The notes: generated by a model from the sequence alone, not told the origin. 64,000 nt of DNA from Sphingobium sp. EM0848 (GCF_013375555.1 NZ_JABXWB010000005.1:823501-887500); one strand, 5' to 3'; shown: positions 18,254 to 28,341, counted from the first letter of the stretch. Program-made: numbers and translations.

Positions 18254-19006
18254 ATGGCTAAACCGACCCGCGTGGCGCTGCTCGATATCGGCGAAATGTA
18301 TGCCAAGGAATATCAGCTATTTTGGAACGTGCCGTCGGAAACGCTGGCGACCATGCCTGCCTATGGCGTTCTGATCGATCATCAGGATGGACTGTTCCTA
18401 TATGATACGGGCCTGGATATCGACCTTTACAAACAGACCTTCGGGGCCGATGTGGCGTATGCGAAGCAGGCCCCGGAGCAGACATTGCATGCCCAGCTCA
18501 AACTGCTCGGCTTGACGCCTGGCGATGTGACGCATGTCATCAACTCGCACTACCATCTCGATCATTGTGGCGGGAACAAACATTGCCACAATGCCACGAC
18601 GATTTGCCATGCTTGCGAACTGGAGGCGCTGGTTTCCCCCGAACCGTTCGAAGCCTTTGCCTATACTGATCGGTCTTTCCTGCCCGAATTGCCGGGAGAG
18701 CCGACACTGGACATGTACACGCCCTATTTCGAGACGCTGCGCGGCGATCAGGAGATCGCAAAAGGTCTCCACCTGTTCGAAACGCCGGGCCATACGGCGG
18801 GCCATTACAGCATGATGGTCGAACTGCCGGGGCGTCGCCCGATGCTATTCACGGGGGATGCCTGCTATGCGCAGCGCGGCCTGGACATGATGGCGATACC
18901 ATCGGCTCATGTCGATCCGGTCAAGGGATATAAGTCACTAGCCCGCCTTATTCGTGACGCTCTCCCTTCTGCCGCTCACTGGCCTTTTGCACCATCGGGC
19001 TTATGA
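18254..19006 (+). pseudogene. Metallo-beta-lactamase-fold lactonase-like gene, 3' end lost
   Basis: The protein starts at ATG 18254 behind AAGGAGAG and shows the N-acyl-homoserine-lactonase-like family core: HYHLDH (His99, His101, Asp103, His104), PGHTAGHYS (His180) and TGDACY (Asp202). It would bind two metals and open lactone rings. After about GYKSLARLI (residue 233) the sequence loses similarity to the family and stops at residue 250, without the final LFFSHD-type His motif. Soon after, an IS1380-family element begins. The gene is therefore truncated and probably inactive. It may have served a degradation pathway rather than quorum quenching. Confidence 0.8.
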
Positions 19007-19039
19007 TCAGGACAAGCGATCATGCTGCGTCTATTTCAG

Positions 19040-20550
19040 CGCGAGTGTCTGATAGGCTTTCGGATTGAGGGACGGGGCTTTGCGGTTCGGCGGCGCGGCC
19101 GCGCGGGCTATGTCTGGGTGGCCCTGAGCGCGGTGGCGATGGTCCGGAACACGGCGGCGTCGGGACAGGCCGAAGCGAAGGCGACCCGGACGCGGGAGGC
19201 GGTTTCGATGACGCGGGCGGCGATCTTGAGAAGCCGCAGGCGCAGGGTTGCGAACTCGGCGGTGGCGAGCGCGGTGGTCTTGGGGATGACCTGCTGGATG
19301 CGCCACATTAGCCAGTAGGCCGCGGTGTGCAGAATGAGCCGCATCTGATTTGCGTTGGCTGATCGGCACGAAGTGCGATCACTGCTGAGCTGTGTCTTGT
19401 GCTGTTTGATCAGGTTCTCGGCCTGGCCGCGGGCGCAATAGAGGCTGTCGTAGATGTGTTCAGCGGAGCCTTCTGCCAGGGAAGTGACGACATAGCGGAT
19501 ATCCATGCCCATGATGCTGGCTTCGATCCGGGTTACGACGCGGCGCTGGCATTTCCAGCTTTTCGCCCCATAGCGGATCTCGGCATAGCTGCGCAGGACA
19601 ACCCGGTCTTGCTCGGCGCGCTTGACGGCGCAGGCATCAGCGGCAGCGACAATGTCTGTATTGGCGCGCAGCGCGGCATTGGTGGGAAGGCCGAAGACAT
19701 AGTCGATGCCGTGCGCCTCGCAGAAGGCCATGACCTCTGGCCGGCCATAATGCCCATCGCCGCGGATGGTGATGTGCGTTTGCGGCCAATGCCGACGGAT
19801 ATGCCGGACAAGCCGTCGAATGTGCCCCGCAGCCTCCGCGCCTGACGGCGTCTTGCCGGTACGCAGCAGCATGGCGACCGGCCGTCCCGTCGCCGTGTCA
19901 TAGATGTGGATCGGCAGGAAGCAGCGCTCGCCGTGATGGCCGTTCCAGAACGAAAGCTGTTGGTAGCCATGCACGACATCACACGTATCATCGATGTCCA
20001 GTATCACCGCCTTGGGCGGCTCGGGGTAGCTGGCGCAGTAGATGCCGACCATCGCGACCAGCATCCGCGCCAATTCGCGCGTGGTCGGCGCATTCTCCCA
20101 GCGGCTCATTGTCGGCTGGCTCGCCAGGCCTGCGCCTGAACCCAACAGTTTGCCCAGCGCCAGGCGAAAGCCTGGGTCGTCGCGCAGGGCGTCGAGATCA
20201 TCGGCATCCTCGTAGCCGCAGGCAATAGCCAAAACCCGCGCTCGCAGAATGTCATCGAGCCTGTGGGTCACACGGGAAGGATCGCGCGGATCGGCAATGC
20301 AGGTGGCGAGCTGCCGGCAGATACCCATCTCGCGCTCGGCTTGCGCCAGTAGCAAAACCCCGCCGTCCGAGGTCAACCGGCCACCATCAAAGGCGGCCGT
20401 GACTTTCTTGCGCGCGACCGCTGGAAACGAAATCAGAGGCGCGCTATCGTCGCCCCCGGCGGGTGTGGCCTGTGGCATTTTTTGCCTCGTTGCAGGTTGG
20501 TCTAGACATCCAATTTCCTACAACAAGACAAAGTCTTACGCCACTCCCGC
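19040..20550 (-). mobile_element. IS1380-family insertion sequence (ends approximate)
   Basis: The element encodes one transposase (19108-20478). Imperfect terminal repeats seem to start near GCGCGAGTGTC at 19040 and near 20550, where the reverse strand reads GCGGGAGTGGC; both continue to a shared CTTT. The ends are only estimated. I found no matching target duplication on the two sides. That fits with deletion or recombination after insertion, as the flanking lactonase pieces also suggest. Confidence 0.7.
19108..20478 (-). CDS. IS1380-family transposase
   Basis: A 456-residue DDE transposase. Family features include the N-terminal FDGGRLTSDGGVLLL, AVILDIDDTCDVVHG with the first acidic residues, IRGDGHYGRPEVMAFCE, and YDSLYCARGQAENLIKQHK near the catalytic Glu. 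The length and order match complete IS1380 transposases, and no frameshift is seen, so it may be active. It lies antisense to the lactonase remnants. Confidence 0.9.
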   Translation of the reverse strand: MPQATPAGGDDSAPLISFPAVARKKVTAAFDGGRLTSDGGVLLLAQAEREMGICRQLATCIADPRDPSRVTHRLDDILRARVLAIACGYEDADDLDALRDDPGFRLALGKLLGSGAGLASQPTMSRWENAPTTRELARMLVAMVGIYCASYPEPPKAVILDIDDTCDVVHGYQQLSFWNGHHGERCFLPIHIYDTATGRPVAMLLRTGKTPSGAEAAGHIRRLVRHIRRHWPQTHITIRGDGHYGRPEVMAFCEAHGIDYVFGLPTNAALRANTDIVAAADACAVKRAEQDRVVLRSYAEIRYGAKSWKCQRRVVTRIEASIMGMDIRYVVTSLAEGSAEHIYDSLYCARGQAENLIKQHKTQLSSDRTSCRSANANQMRLILHTAAYWLMWRIQQVIPKTTALATAEFATLRLRLLKIAARVIETASRVRVAFASACPDAAVFRTIATALRATQT

Positions 20551-20693
20551 CACCCCTTCACGTCCAGCCTCATGAATACGACGGGCTAGAAAGGTTGAAG
20601 GAATTGGCCGAAAAATATGATGCCGAGTTGTTCTTCTCCCATGATTCCGAAAGCTATAAAAATTACGAGAAGGCGCCAGTCTGGTATTCTTGA
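20551..20693 (+). pseudogene. 3' fragment of a second lactonase-like gene
   Basis: Right of the IS, the frame ending at TGA 20693 reads HVQPHEYDGLERLKELAEKY then DAELFFSHDSESYKNYEKAP. This is the C-terminal end of the same lactonase family, with the FSHD His motif. Its first part (HVQP..Y..L.RL) repeats the region already present in the left piece (HVDP..Y.SLARL). The two pieces therefore come from two different gene copies, not from one gene split by a clean insertion. Confidence 0.75.
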
Positions 20694-20864
20694 CGTATTC
20701 GGTAATCAGTTTGGAATTTGGGAGAAAATGTTAGGCCGAGCGAATATTTACAGCCTAGTCATCATATAAAAGATGCGCGTAAATTTCAGCGGAAGATAAT
20801 CCAAACCGGACTCGCCTGGAATTCCCGGAAGGATGGTCTGCGTCATTTGAATAAGGGGCTTGTC

Positions 20865-21326
20865 GTGAGAAAGTTCATCAATCATGTGGACCATATTGTC
20901 TGGATAGTCCGTCCCGAAAACCAGCAACTCTATGTGGATAAGCTGTCGAAGCTGTTCCGTGTCACTTTCGAGGGGCCGGTTCTGCGCGAGGAATTTGGCG
21001 CGCAATTTTGGGTGAGCTGGGAATCCGGTCTGGAAATCTTCGCCCCGCATGGCGATGGAGACATGGCCAAAATGTGGCTCCAGCGGCTGGAGGAGCGGGG
21101 CGAAGGCGTCCTGTCTATGGTGTTTGGCGTGCCCGACATGGAGGAAGCCTGCGAACATGCATCCCAGTTGGGCTATCAAGTGTCGCCTGTCATCGGTTTT
21201 GGCGGGAACGAACCCTGGAAGCACAAATTACCAGTCTTCAAGGAAGCGACTGTTGTCGATATGCTAGGTACTATGATGGCCTTTGGTGAGATTGGCTATG
21301 CTGATGGCGTGATCGCCGAAGAATGA
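20865..21326 (+). CDS. VOC (glyoxalase/dioxygenase fold) protein
   Basis: A 153-residue protein starting at GTG 20865, with AAGGGG 6 bases upstream. It has the vicinal-oxygen-chelate pattern: an opening FINHVDHIVWIV strand with a metal-site-like His, then VLSMVFGVPDMEEACEHASQ for the second half. Such domains are lyases, epimerases, or dioxygenases, or bind ligands. A longer frame upstream lacks support. Its stop is close to the remnant SDR on the other strand. The substrate is unknown. Confidence 0.7.
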   Translation: MRKFINHVDHIVWIVRPENQQLYVDKLSKLFRVTFEGPVLREEFGAQFWVSWESGLEIFAPHGDGDMAKMWLQRLEERGEGVLSMVFGVPDMEEACEHASQLGYQVSPVIGFGGNEPWKHKLPVFKEATVVDMLGTMMAFGEIGYADGVIAEE

Positions 21327-21357
21327 TCGGCAATAGATGGGGCGCGTGCCGATCGGG

Positions 21358-21581
21358 CTACGCTCCCCCTGCATGACGCCCCATCCCGGCAATGTGGTCG
21401 CGAAACCGGCCCCATCCCGGCATGATCCGGTTGATCACTCTCTGATCGCCGGTCGAAGTCGAAATGTCCGCCGTGAACCGGCGAGCGATTGCTGCCCCTA
21501 TCCCGTTGGTGCCCCCGGTCACAAGCACCGCTTGCCGAGGAACTCGTCGTCGACAAGCGGGAAAGGATATTCAGTGCTCAA
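21358..21581 (-). pseudogene. Degraded 5' end of a short-chain dehydrogenase gene
   Basis: On the minus strand a TTG start (21581) behind GGAGTG gives STEYPFPLVDDEFLGKR, closely matching the start of the SDR at 38694 (TTDYPFKVHADEFSGKR). One base is missing after that Arg codon (CGG TGC in place of CGG GTG C), and a TGA follows at 21521-21519. In the shifted frame the SDR motif continues as VLVTGGTNGIGAAIARRF, then similarity fades before TAG at 21360-21358. The fragment is a dead, truncated relative of the 37891-38694 gene. Confidence 0.7.
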
Positions 21582-21687
21582 GATTCACTCCATATTTCGA
21601 CGAATTGAATCATGAACGAAATATTGGGTAAAAAAGGGAGATCGAAATGCCAGTATCAAATTCTGGAAAATCGAAATCTGTATTCTA

Positions 21688-22821
21688 TTATGATATGGGG
21701 ATGGATAGATAATCACCATCTACTGTGTATTGCGTGGATATTTTTTGATGCGCTGTTACCTCGCGAAGATATTCAAGCACCCGTTGGAAGCCCGGATCGC
21801 CAGCTGATTGCGGAACGGGCTGAGCGCGAGTGTTGATGACGACCGGGCGGCAAAGAATGCGTTGGATGCTTGCATCGGGTGCCAATTCGACTGACGCGAT
21901 GACCGATAGAGCCATTTCGGGGTTCATTGCATAGGCCATGAACCATTCGTCATATTCCGTTGCCGCCACAGTCTCTTGATGAGCTTCGATGAGTTCACGG
22001 AATTCGGCATTGCGCGCCATCCCGGCCTCGATGATTTCGCGGGGTGAGTCGATGCAGAAGCCACTAATACTGTAAAATATGGGTTTCCCCCGGTAGACCT
22101 CGACTGCTTTTAGAAGATGTGGGCCATGTCCGATGATCATGTCCGCGCCCGCGTCGATGACCGCGCGTGCAACCTCTTTTTCATAGTCGGCGATCACACC
22201 CTTTACCAAGTGTACGCCCCAATGCAGGGAAACCGCGAGGAAGTCAGTCTGTTTCCTTGCCGCAGCGATGTCGACCAAGAGCGCGGTAAGGTCATCGCGG
22301 TCGGCAAAGGTGCGGATCCGCGGCGCCGTCCCGGGCTGGTAATCGACCTGCTCATAGAGCGTGTGCGCACGCATCGGGGCCGCGCCCGGCTTGTTGGGGC
22401 GAGCCTCGTATCCCTTGCGCAAGACGGAGCTATAGGCAAGGAACCCTATGCGCAATCCACCGCGCTCCAGGATCGCCGGTGCGCGCGCCTCCTCGATGTC
22501 CTTGCCGGCCCCGATGACGGCGAAACCCTGACTCCGCAGCGCCTCGACGGTTTCCAGAAATACGTCGGGACCAAGATCGTAGCAGTGGTTGCTTGCAAAC
22601 GACACAACGTCAAGGTGTCCTAACTGCAATGCCGCGGCATGTTCGGGACAGGTCAATTCGGTAAAGCCAACGTCGGGTAGGGCGATTGTGTTACTATACA
22701 GGCGCTCATTCTGAGCGAAAACAACGTCATATTGCTCGAGAACCGGCCCAGCATGAGCCCACGCCAATTCCGGTTCGCGGTGAAATGCTGCCACATCACC
22801 TACTGCAGCCAATCGAATCAT
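21688..22821 (-). CDS. CapA-family calcineurin-fold metallohydrolase-like protein (copy 2)
   Basis: A 377-residue paralogue of the 14379-15551 product, sharing most of its length: AAVGDVAAFHREPELAWAHA, FAQNERLYSN, SFASNHCYDLG, SLHWGVH, IGHGPHLLKAVEVYRGK and FYS. ATG 22821 is preferred because GGGAG lies 5 bases upstream. No signal peptide is seen. Two cytosolic CapA-like proteins in one catabolic island, both lying beside lactonase, dioxygenase or SDR genes, argue for an enzymatic role in degradation. The gene is monocistronic here and divergent from the SDR/ligase genes. Confidence 0.85.
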   Translation of the reverse strand: MIRLAAVGDVAAFHREPELAWAHAGPVLEQYDVVFAQNERLYSNTIALPDVGFTELTCPEHAAALQLGHLDVVSFASNHCYDLGPDVFLETVEALRSQGFAVIGAGKDIEEARAPAILERGGLRIGFLAYSSVLRKGYEARPNKPGAAPMRAHTLYEQVDYQPGTAPRIRTFADRDDLTALLVDIAAARKQTDFLAVSLHWGVHLVKGVIADYEKEVARAVIDAGADMIIGHGPHLLKAVEVYRGKPIFYSISGFCIDSPREIIEAGMARNAEFRELIEAHQETVAATEYDEWFMAYAMNPEMALSVIASVELAPDASIQRILCRPVVINTRAQPVPQSAGDPGFQRVLEYLREVTAHQKISTQYTVDGDYLSIPIS

Positions 22822-23116
22822 CCCAACTCCCTTCTGATAACTTTCTTTCTCGGTTAGCGATACCAAATCGATGCTGTCCCTGGTAGCAAGAACAGGCTCC
22901 GCCATAGCCGCGAGCGATTTTTGTGTTGCGCCGGGGCGCGTTCCGCGGCTGGCTATCTACCTATCTTATTCTGCAGTGACTGATTTGTGTCGCGCCCATC
23001 AATTTCGAGAGGGGGCAAGTAAATCGGCGACGCTAACGTACGCGATCAGCATGCCGGTTATTTACGGCTGCAACGGTCACATAACGATAATAAACTCACA
23101 GTTGGAGAGGCCGACG

Positions 23117-23965
23117 ATGGATATTCGTCTGGACGGAAAGGTTGCGTTGGTAACTGGCGGTGGCGCCGGCATCGGGCGCGCGATCGCCGAAGCCTTCGCC
23201 GAGTTGGGAGCCAAGGTAGCGATCGCTGAAATCGATGGAGAAAAGGTCGAAGCCTTACGCGGTGATCCTAAAATTGGGGCTGACTCACTTGTCATCCAGG
23301 CTGACGCTCGCAAGACCGAAGATGTCGCGCAAATGATCTTCGAGATCGACCGGAAGTACGGCCGGCTCGATATTCTGGTGAACAATGTTGGCCATCACCT
23401 TAGTTGCTTTAAATCGCTCGATATGATGGACGAGGCGGAGTGGGATGCGTTGTATGATTACAATCTCCGTCACCTTTTCGTCGTTACGAAGGCGGCCATC
23501 CCCTTGATTCGCAAGGGCGGACGGGGTGGCAGTATCATCAACATTTCATCGAACGAGGGTTTCCGGGGCTATCCCTCCAACGTCGTCTATTCGGCTTTCA
23601 AGCACGCGGTTACCGGCCTTACCAAGGGTTTGGCCGTAGACTTGTCGAGCGACGCTATTCGCGTGAACCTCATCGCACCGGAAACGACGGACACCGAGTC
23701 GGTGCCGCTGAACGACCTCATCGCTCCGGAGTATCGAGAGGCTGCGGAACGCTGCATACCGCTACGCCGCTATGGCAGACCCGCTGACCATGCCGGCGCG
23801 GCGGTCTATTTTGCCGTGGATGATCTTTCGTCCTGGGTTACGGGCACGTCCATGTTGGTTGACGGCGGTTCAGGTGCGGCGGCGGGTTTTTATTCCCTGC
23901 CAAATGGACACTGGACCAACGCGCCGGTCGTTGAGCGAGAGGTCTTCAATTCAGGAAATATATGA
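23117..23965 (+). CDS. Short-chain dehydrogenase/reductase (SDR)
   Basis: A 282-residue classical SDR starting at ATG 23117 behind GGAGAGG. It has the nucleotide site VTGGGAGIGRAI (residues 12-23), NNVGH, catalytic Ser144/145 in INISSNEG, and Tyr158/Lys162 in VYSAFKHAV. It should oxidise or reduce an alcohol/ketone with NAD(P). The tail after DGGSG is about 25 residues longer than usual. It is followed 76 bases later by the acyl-CoA ligase gene and then the broken receptor gene, probably in one operon. Confidence 0.9.
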   Translation: MDIRLDGKVALVTGGGAGIGRAIAEAFAELGAKVAIAEIDGEKVEALRGDPKIGADSLVIQADARKTEDVAQMIFEIDRKYGRLDILVNNVGHHLSCFKSLDMMDEAEWDALYDYNLRHLFVVTKAAIPLIRKGGRGGSIINISSNEGFRGYPSNVVYSAFKHAVTGLTKGLAVDLSSDAIRVNLIAPETTDTESVPLNDLIAPEYREAAERCIPLRRYGRPADHAGAAVYFAVDDLSSWVTGTSMLVDGGSGAAAGFYSLPNGHWTNAPVVEREVFNSGNI

Positions 23966-24041
23966 CCTGCGCTGCGACCCGAGACTCGTGGAACTGCTCG
24001 AAGAAGATCCTTGCCGATCGAATTAATAAGAGGAATTCTGT

Positions 24042-25556
24042 GTGAAAAACGCGCTCATTTTTGATGGCCTGGAACATTGGCGTCACGAGACGCCAGATAA
24101 GATAGCACTGGTGGAAGAGGGGGAGAGGGCTGTCACTTACGCCGAACTTGGGCGGTGGACAGATGGCGTAGCGGCGCAATTGCAGGCGAAGGGCGTGATG
24201 CCAGGCCAGGTGGTGGCCGTAACGGGTGCCAATTGTCTGGAATGGGTTGCGGCGGCGTTTGGAGCGTTGAAAGCCGGCGCAACCCTTATCCCGTTTAACG
24301 AGCGGTTCGTTCGCGACGAAATGTCGTACCTCCTGGAGACCACTGAACCCACGGTCATCATTGCAGACTCCATTCGCACCGGAATTTTGCGCGCCGCAAA
24401 CGCGAGAGCACAGATATTGGCTATGGAAGACCTCGGGATCTATCGCGACGGTGCACCGGGTTGGGCACCCCCTCATATCGAATCCGATGCAATCGATTTG
24501 GTCGTTTTCACGAGCGGAAGCACGGGTAAACCCAAGGGGGTGATGTTCTCCCATGGCGGACATGTTTCCAAGATCTATGAAATAATCCTGAAAGACCGTG
24601 CACTGGATTCAAATGTACAATATTTCCTGGCACCTGCGCTGCAAAGTGGTGCCGGGTCTATGCTTGCATGCCCCATAGTACTCACCGCCGGGGGGACCTT
24701 GCACTTTATACGGAAACACGATCCTGATTTGATACTCCGCCTTTTGGTGGAGCAGCGGATTACCTTTATCCCGGGGTATCCGTTCCTGTTTGAAGAGCTT
24801 TCACGTTTGCCGGGCTTTGACGAGGCCGATCTGACGTCCCTGCGTGCAGGGCATACTGGCGGCAACCGAATACCCGATGAGTTGCTTGCCAAATGGCGCG
24901 CAAGGGGCGTTGGTCTGCGTCAAATGTATGGTCAAACAGAGGTTTGCGGTTACGCCTGCATTGCAAGCGATCGGGAGATTCTTCAGGGTAAATCATCCTG
25001 CGGCCAAGGCATGGTCCACACTGAGTTGCGGGTGGCGCGTCCTGACGGGTCGGACTGTGAGCCCGATGAACCGGGGGAGGTCTGGGTTCGCGGCCCGGGT
25101 ATGATGGAAGGCTACTGGCGCAACCCAACCGCCACCGCTCAAACCATAGTGAACGGCTGGATTCGGACTGGCGATCTGGGATTGCTGGACGAAGATGGCG
25201 ACTTCCGGTTCATTGATCGGGTCAACGACATGATCAAAACTGGTGGACTCAACGTTTCCCCCAGCGAAGTCGAAGGAATTATAGGAGCATTCGAAGGGGT
25301 GGTGGAGTGCGCCGTCTTTTCAGTGCCGGACAGGAAATTTGGCGAAGCGACGGCGGCTTGCGTTTACGCTGATCCGCTGCTCGATCCACAGTTGCTGTTT
25401 GCACATTGCAAGCAGCATCTCGCTGATTTCAAGGTGCCGAGTTACATCGTCCCATTTGATAAGCCGCTGCCGAGATTGGGTAACGGGAAGATGAATAAGC
25501 TTGGCCTTAAAAAAGACTATGCTGACATGGAAGATCGTTTTCATAAGTGTAGATAG
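24042..25556 (+). CDS. AMP-forming acyl-CoA synthetase/ligase
   Basis: A 504-residue ANL-superfamily enzyme. Motifs in order are the P-loop TSGSTGKPKGVMFSH (about residues 155-169), QMYGQTE, GWIRTGDLG with the hinge Asp, RVNDMIKTGGLNVSP, and the C-terminal catalytic Lys in GNGKMNK. It activates a carboxylate as the CoA thioester through an acyl-adenylate. The start is GTG 24042 with AAGAGG upstream. Its place between an SDR and a receptor gene suggests that it activates an acid made in the local pathway before beta-oxidation. Confidence 0.92.
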   Translation: MKNALIFDGLEHWRHETPDKIALVEEGERAVTYAELGRWTDGVAAQLQAKGVMPGQVVAVTGANCLEWVAAAFGALKAGATLIPFNERFVRDEMSYLLETTEPTVIIADSIRTGILRAANARAQILAMEDLGIYRDGAPGWAPPHIESDAIDLVVFTSGSTGKPKGVMFSHGGHVSKIYEIILKDRALDSNVQYFLAPALQSGAGSMLACPIVLTAGGTLHFIRKHDPDLILRLLVEQRITFIPGYPFLFEELSRLPGFDEADLTSLRAGHTGGNRIPDELLAKWRARGVGLRQMYGQTEVCGYACIASDREILQGKSSCGQGMVHTELRVARPDGSDCEPDEPGEVWVRGPGMMEGYWRNPTATAQTIVNGWIRTGDLGLLDEDGDFRFIDRVNDMIKTGGLNVSPSEVEGIIGAFEGVVECAVFSVPDRKFGEATAACVYADPLLDPQLLFAHCKQHLADFKVPSYIVPFDKPLPRLGNGKMNKLGLKKDYADMEDRFHKCR

Positions 25557-27086
25557 ATTTATGCGATATAACCATTTCTGTTATTGAAATTATAAATTGG
25601 GGAGGAGGTTTATGCGTTATTTAGAAAAGAGAAATAAGCTGGTATCGCTCACGGCAATTGCTTTGGTGATGGCGGTCTCTTCTGGTACGCGGGCTTATGC
25701 AGCAGGCGAGGCGGCGGGACCAATCCCTCAGGATATCGCCGAAATTGTGGTTACGGCGAACAAGCGTGAGGAGAGTCTGAGCAAAGTCGGCTTAACGATC
25801 AAGGCTCTTGGTGGCGAGCAACTCGAACAACAGAAGGTTACAACGCTGCAGGATCTGGCGACGGCAGTTCCGGGTCTGAGCTATAGTCAGACGGACAGTT
25901 CTACGCCTGTTTATACGCTGCGTGGCATCGGCTTTTTTGACTCGACCTTAGCTGCCTATCCCAGCGTCAGTGTTTATCTGGACGAAGCGCCGCTGTCGTT
26001 TCCAATGCTGACGAATCAGACCTTGTTCGATATTCAGCGGATCGAGGTTCTCAAGGGGCCGCAGGGTACGCTGTTTGGCAATAATGCCACCGGCGGCGCG
26101 ATCAATTACATCGCCGCCAAGCCTACCGAAGACTTCCAGGCCGGTATTAGCCTGGATTATGCGCGCTTTAATACCTTCACAGCTGATGGTTTCGTAAGCG
26201 GCCCAATCAGTGACAATCTATTGACCCGAATTGCGGTCAAGGCGGTAAGCGGCGATGGCTGGCAGAGAAGCATTTCCCGGCCGAGTGATACCAACGGCGC
26301 TCCCGAGACTTTCGCTGCTCGTTTCCAGCTCGACTGGCACCCCACTGAGCGCCTTCGCATTCAGACCAACCTGAATGGTTGGCGTGACCGGACGGAGCCG
26401 ACCCAGGCCCAGTTCCAGAAATTTATTCCAAACTGGCCAACTCTGCCGAACAGCGGCTTTGTGCCCTTTGTGCCGAACATCGTCGATAATTCACGGCTGG
26501 CTGATTGGACGCCCACGGACAAGCCCTTTGCTGATAACCGTTTGCTCCAGGGAACAGTGCGCGCAGATTATGATTTGAGCGGGTCCATCGTGCTGACGTC
26601 GCTGACATCCTACATCGATTACAAGCAACGCCAGCGGCCAGAAGCAGACGGGCTTGCGCAAGAGCGCGCTGATATCACCAGAAACGATGGCTATATTCAT
26701 AGCTTCTCGACGGAGCTGCGTCTCGCGAACAACAGTGATCCGGTATTTCGTTGGACGCTCGGGGCCAATTATAGCCATGATGTCGTGGATGAGTACGACG
26801 ATACGCTATTTCATGACGCCACATCTGCCTATACTACTGTTTTTGCCGGTCTTCCGTTCGTATCAAATGCCTTTTCCAATCATCAGGTTATGAGCAACTA
26901 CTCTGCTTTCGCATCGGCAGAGTACACGATCGGCCAGATCACACTGAAGGGTGGCGCGCGATATACGCAAGCTGACCGTCAGTCAGAAAATTGCAATCTG
27001 GGATCTATATTGCCGGGTCAACCGAACTACATTCTGCAGTTTTTTAATTTCCGTTTGAATGCAAATTATCCGAACGGGACATGCAG

Positions 27087-28341
27087 CTCAGGCATCCCCT
27101 CATTTTTGAGATGACGTAGGGCAGGAAAGATGATTCAGCATCTCCGTGTCGAAGGGGGATCAGATTGAGATGAGCGGCAAGGCGAAGTTTTCTTCTGAGG
27201 CGGTGCATTCCTTTGTCGACGAACTTTTTGGCGCGGACCTGCACGCGAAGCGGGTGACATCGCTGGCGAAGGCGACGGTGGGCACGTTGCAGGCGTCGTC
27301 GCTGGCGGTGAGCGCGATTGGCCACGGTCTCGCACTGGCCCAGGGAGGGCTGTCGCGTCACGCGATCAAGCAGGTCGACCGGATGCTGTCGAATGACGGG
27401 ATCGATGTCGACGCGCTGATGGCCGACTGGGCCGGCTATTGCCTGGGTAGCCGCACCGAGATCGCCGTCGCCATGGACTGGACCGACTTCGATGCCGACG
27501 GGCACTCGACCCTGATGCTGTCGCTGCTTACCGAGCATGGCCGGGCAACGCCGCTACTGTGGTTGACGGTACGCAAGGCGGAGCTGAAAGAGCGGCGCAA
27601 TCACTATGAATATTGGATCGTCACCCGGCTTGCCGAGCTCTTGCCGACAGAAGTGAAGGTGCTGCTCGTCGCCGATCGCGGCTTTGGCGACACCAAGCTC
27701 TACGGCGTCCTCAAGGACGAGTTGCACTTCGACTATGTCATCCGCTTTCGTGGCAACATCAAGGTGACGGCCGCCGGTGAGTGCCGTCCGGCAAAGGAGT
27801 GGCTCGGCCCATCGGGACGTGCCAGGCTGTTGCGCGAGGCCACGGTCACGGCGCAGGGTTGCCCCGTCGGGGCGGTCGTGTGCGTCCAGGCCAAGGATAT
27901 GAAAGAGCCGTGGTGCCTCGCGACCAGCTTGACCACGGTGACGGCCAAGACCCTCATTGATCTTTACTCGCGGCGCTGGGGCATCGAATGCTCGTTTCGC
28001 GATGCCAAGGACTGGCGGTTCGGGATGGGCATGTCGGCAACCCGCGTCTCCACGCCCGCCCGGCGCGACAGGCTGTGGCTGATCGCCGCTCTCGCCATTG
28101 TCCTCCTGACCGTGCTCGGCGCCGCCGGCGAGGCCATCGGCTACGACCGCCATCTGCGCACCAGCACGACATCGCGACGCGTGCATTCACTCTTCCGGCA
28201 GGGCGTGATGTACTATCAACTCATCCCCAACATGCCCGAGGAAAGACTACGCCCTCTCATCCTACAGTTCGAGAACCTTATCCGCCACCATCAGCTCCTC
28301 AAACGGACTTTCGGAATCATTTGAATGAGGGGATTCATGAG
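27087..28341 (+). mobile_element. IS4-family insertion sequence, copy 1 (1255 bp)
   Basis: The ends match as an 18-base inverted repeat with two mismatches: CTCAGGCATCCCCTCATT at the left and CTCATGAATCCCCTCATT on the reverse strand at the right. A 9-base target duplication, GACATGCAG, flanks it (27078-27086 and 28342-28350). It carries one transposase. A second copy of the same length and orientation is at 41961-43215. Nine-base duplication and the YREK-type transposase fit the IS4 family. Confidence 0.95.
27146..28324 (+). CDS. IS4-family transposase (copy 1)
   Basis: A 392-residue DDE transposase (GTG 27146; ATG 27170 is an alternative start). The acidic triad is seen in AMDWTDFD, LLVADRGFGD and the signature Y-x2-R-x3-E-x6-K in LYSRRWGIECSFRDAK. 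It is complete and identical to the product at 42020-43198, which suggests recent movement and an active element. Confidence 0.92.
   Translation: MSKGDQIEMSGKAKFSSEAVHSFVDELFGADLHAKRVTSLAKATVGTLQASSLAVSAIGHGLALAQGGLSRHAIKQVDRMLSNDGIDVDALMADWAGYCLGSRTEIAVAMDWTDFDADGHSTLMLSLLTEHGRATPLLWLTVRKAELKERRNHYEYWIVTRLAELLPTEVKVLLVADRGFGDTKLYGVLKDELHFDYVIRFRGNIKVTAAGECRPAKEWLGPSGRARLLREATVTAQGCPVGAVVCVQAKDMKEPWCLATSLTTVTAKTLIDLYSRRWGIECSFRDAKDWRFGMGMSATRVSTPARRDRLWLIAALAIVLLTVLGAAGEAIGYDRHLRTSTTSRRVHSLFRQGVMYYQLIPNMPEERLRPLILQFENLIRHHQLLKRTFGII

Noticed and set aside
18254..20693. One lactonase gene split by a clean IS1380 insertion
   Set aside because: Both flanking pieces contain the same protein segment (HV[DQ]P to RL), and no target duplication was found.
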